From Prochlorococcus sp. AG-347-J22 (GTDB lineage: Bacteria > Cyanobacteriota > Cyanobacteriia > PCC-6307 > Cyanobiaceae), in NCBI GenBank assembly GCA_003279005.1, contig QCBY01000003.1, positions 1-64,000 of the forward strand: 64,000 bases of DNA. The letters run 5' to 3'. Shown piece by piece: positions 62,726 through 64,000 of this stretch (positions are counted from its first letter, which is position 1; each line of letters starts with the position of its first letter). A program made the translations under genes and the position numbers. The notes under the pieces are model-generated. The model was not told the origin of the DNA, did not search any database, and saw nothing but the letters and a program-made list of their open reading frames with translations.

Positions 62726-64000
62726 TTAGACCCTTATCCATGTTGTTATTTCCTTTGATTGATCAATAAGTTCAATACCTTTTTCTTTTAACAAATTCCT
62801 GATTTCATCTGCCTTCGCATAATTCTTTTCATTTTTTGCTTTAAATCTTTCATTAATAAACGATGATATTTCTTCTTCTGTTATTTTACTTTCTTTTACT
62901 AAAACCTCTTTTTTAAGACCAAGCACCTCAGTTAACTCTTCAAGAGTTTTAAAATTCCCGAGTAGAAAAAATTTTTCATTTAGGTCTATTTCAAAACTTT
63001 CTATTCTTTGAAATTGGTTTAAAAAGTTTTTTAATGGTTTCGCTAAATCATAAATAATTGCAATAGCTCCTGCTGTATTAAGGTCATTACCCATAGCTTC
63101 AGAAAATTTAAGCTTTTTTTGAGATAATTCAAAACTTATTTTCTCTTTATATTTTTCTTTGATAGATTCAATCTTATCAATAGATTCAAAAGCACCTTTT
63201 GTAATGTCCATGAAAGAAAGGGCTATATTAATGATTTTCCAGGCTTCTGAAGCACTTTTTAAAGCCTCTTCAGTAAAATCAAGTGGTTTTCTATAATTTA
63301 CAGTCATAACAAAATATCGCAAAGTCATTGGGCTTATGCCTGAATTTATTAGTTCTCTAATAGTTTTAAAATTTTTCAGGGATTTACTCATCTTCTTTCC
63401 ATTTACATTGACCATCCCATTATGTAACCAATAATTTGCTAGTTTTTTGCCATTTGCTGCTTCTGATTGGGCTATTTCATTTTCATGATGTGGAAAAATC
63501 AAATCAGAACCACCTAAATGGATATCAATAGTATCTCCTAATTCATCTTTAACCATCGCCGAACATTCAATATGCCATCCTGGCCTACCTCTACCCCATG
63601 GCGAATCAAAATATGGTTCATCCTCTTTGGCTTTTTTCCATAAAGCAAAATCTTGAGGATTAAGTTTTTTATCATTTTCCTCATTATCTAGTCTTCCTTG
63701 CTGATTGATATTTTGTTCTTGTATATTTTGATTACTTAGCTTTCCATAATTTTTATTTTTAAAAACAGAATAATAAACATCACCATCCTTAGAATATGCA
63801 TAACCTTTATCCTCAAGAATTGTAATGAACGAGCAGATATTGCATATATGATTCGTTGCTCTTGGCATACTATCTGGACGCATTATCCCTAAAGAATCCA
63901 TATCTTTATGAAATTCACTAATATTCTTTTCAGATACTTCCTTCATTGAACTGCTTTCCTCTTTGGCTCTTTTTAAAATCTTGTCATCGATATCTGTAAA
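62726..64000 (-). CDS. cysS: Cysteinyl-tRNA synthetase, 5' partial
   Basis: The frame is open to the right edge of the window, so the N-terminus with the HIGH motif is outside; an ATG at 63946 is internal. Seen: FTDIDDKILKRA at the edge, WHIECSAMVKDELGDTIDIH with zinc Cys, HHENEIAQSEAANGK, and NGKKMSKSLKNFKTIREL (the KMSKS motif). The insert between, with NQNIQEQNINQQGRLDN, is longer and Asn/Gln-rich. It charges tRNA-Cys. Confidence 0.96.
   Translation of the reverse strand, partial: FTDIDDKILKRAKEESSSMKEVSEKNISEFHKDMDSLGIMRPDSMPRATNHICNICSFITILEDKGYAYSKDGDVYYSVFKNKNYGKLSNQNIQEQNINQQGRLDNEENDKKLNPQDFALWKKAKEDEPYFDSPWGRGRPGWHIECSAMVKDELGDTIDIHLGGSDLIFPHHENEIAQSEAANGKKLANYWLHNGMVNVNGKKMSKSLKNFKTIRELINSGISPMTLRYFVMTVNYRKPLDFTEEALKSASEAWKIINIALSFMDITKGAFESIDKIESIKEKYKEKISFELSQKKLKFSEAMGNDLNTAGAIAIIYDLAKPLKNFLNQFQRIESFEIDLNEKFFLLGNFKTLEELTEVLGLKKEVLVKESKITEEEISSFINERFKAKNEKNYAKADEIRNLLKEKGIELIDQSKEITTWIRV

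Overview
The window is a dense, strongly AT-rich stretch of a marine cyanobacterial chromosome, almost certainly Prochlorococcus. The evidence is a Pcb-type chlorophyll-binding antenna gene beside flavodoxin, psbD/psbC, petM, ycf4, ycf39, an NTRC fusion, Som-type porin, DUF3386, DUF1824 and DUF2808 proteins, very short intergenic spaces and many conserved small picocyanobacterial proteins. The very low G+C by eye suggests a high-light-adapted clade, but that is inference. No phage, IS element, CRISPR array or rRNA was seen.

Layout. 1-10591 (+): a surface-polysaccharide block of tightly overlapping, even more AT-rich genes: five GT4/GT2-type glycosyltransferases, a Wzy-like membrane polymerase, a WcaF-like acetyltransferase, and a terminal triad of sugar SDR, WecA/WbpL-type initiating transferase and WbpM-type dehydratase. 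10780-14832 (-): manC, fcl and gmd, which make GDP-mannose and GDP-L-fucose for the same surface polymer. 15038-15110 (-): tRNA-Arg(TCT) at the island edge, followed by a gene-poor gap and an HTH protein. 16291-29053: core housekeeping, mostly on the minus strand (rsmI, pnp, rpsN, rseP, serS, ycf46, yidC, PH-domain gene, rnpA, rpmH, DUF2808, aroH, sppA), with a cysQ-like gene opposite. 29107-31169 (+): a DMT permease and a probable pterin glucosyltransferase. 31423-34092 (-): small proteins, an AEC permease, a SemiSWEET and a peroxiredoxin-like protein.

34234-46654 looks like an iron and redox neighbourhood: isiB flavodoxin followed by an iron-stress-type pcb, then DUF3386, a methyltransferase, a MIF-like tautomerase, DUF1824, glyQ, a porin, a secreted small protein, a PKHD-type Fe(II) dioxygenase divergent from the ferric-iron binding protein futA, tRNA-Ser(CGA), a barrel-like outer-membrane protein, and a ferredoxin overlapping cobQ. 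46722-55964 is photosynthesis and core metabolism: maf, psbC-psbD, ycf4, a lipoprotein cyclophilin, ilvN, an alpha/beta hydrolase, petM, ycf39, infA and NTRC. 56024-64000 holds two proteins of unknown function, the three-subunit pnt transhydrogenase, a YheT-like hydrolase, a [2Fe-2S] thioredoxin-like protein, dxr and the 3' part of cysS.

I did not find an obviously new multi-gene system. The observations most worth following are: the isiB-pcb pair with a perfect inverted repeat upstream; two genes whose protein-coding signal clearly extends upstream of any ATG/GTG/TTG (an AEC permease and a lipoprotein cyclophilin, the latter with a strong Shine-Dalgarno placed before ATA codons); a 12-bp triplication carrying three in-frame ATGs at the start of ycf4; a Big_2-like Ig insertion in YidC; a Glu-to-Gln change in the AroH active site; and several uncharacterised small genes.
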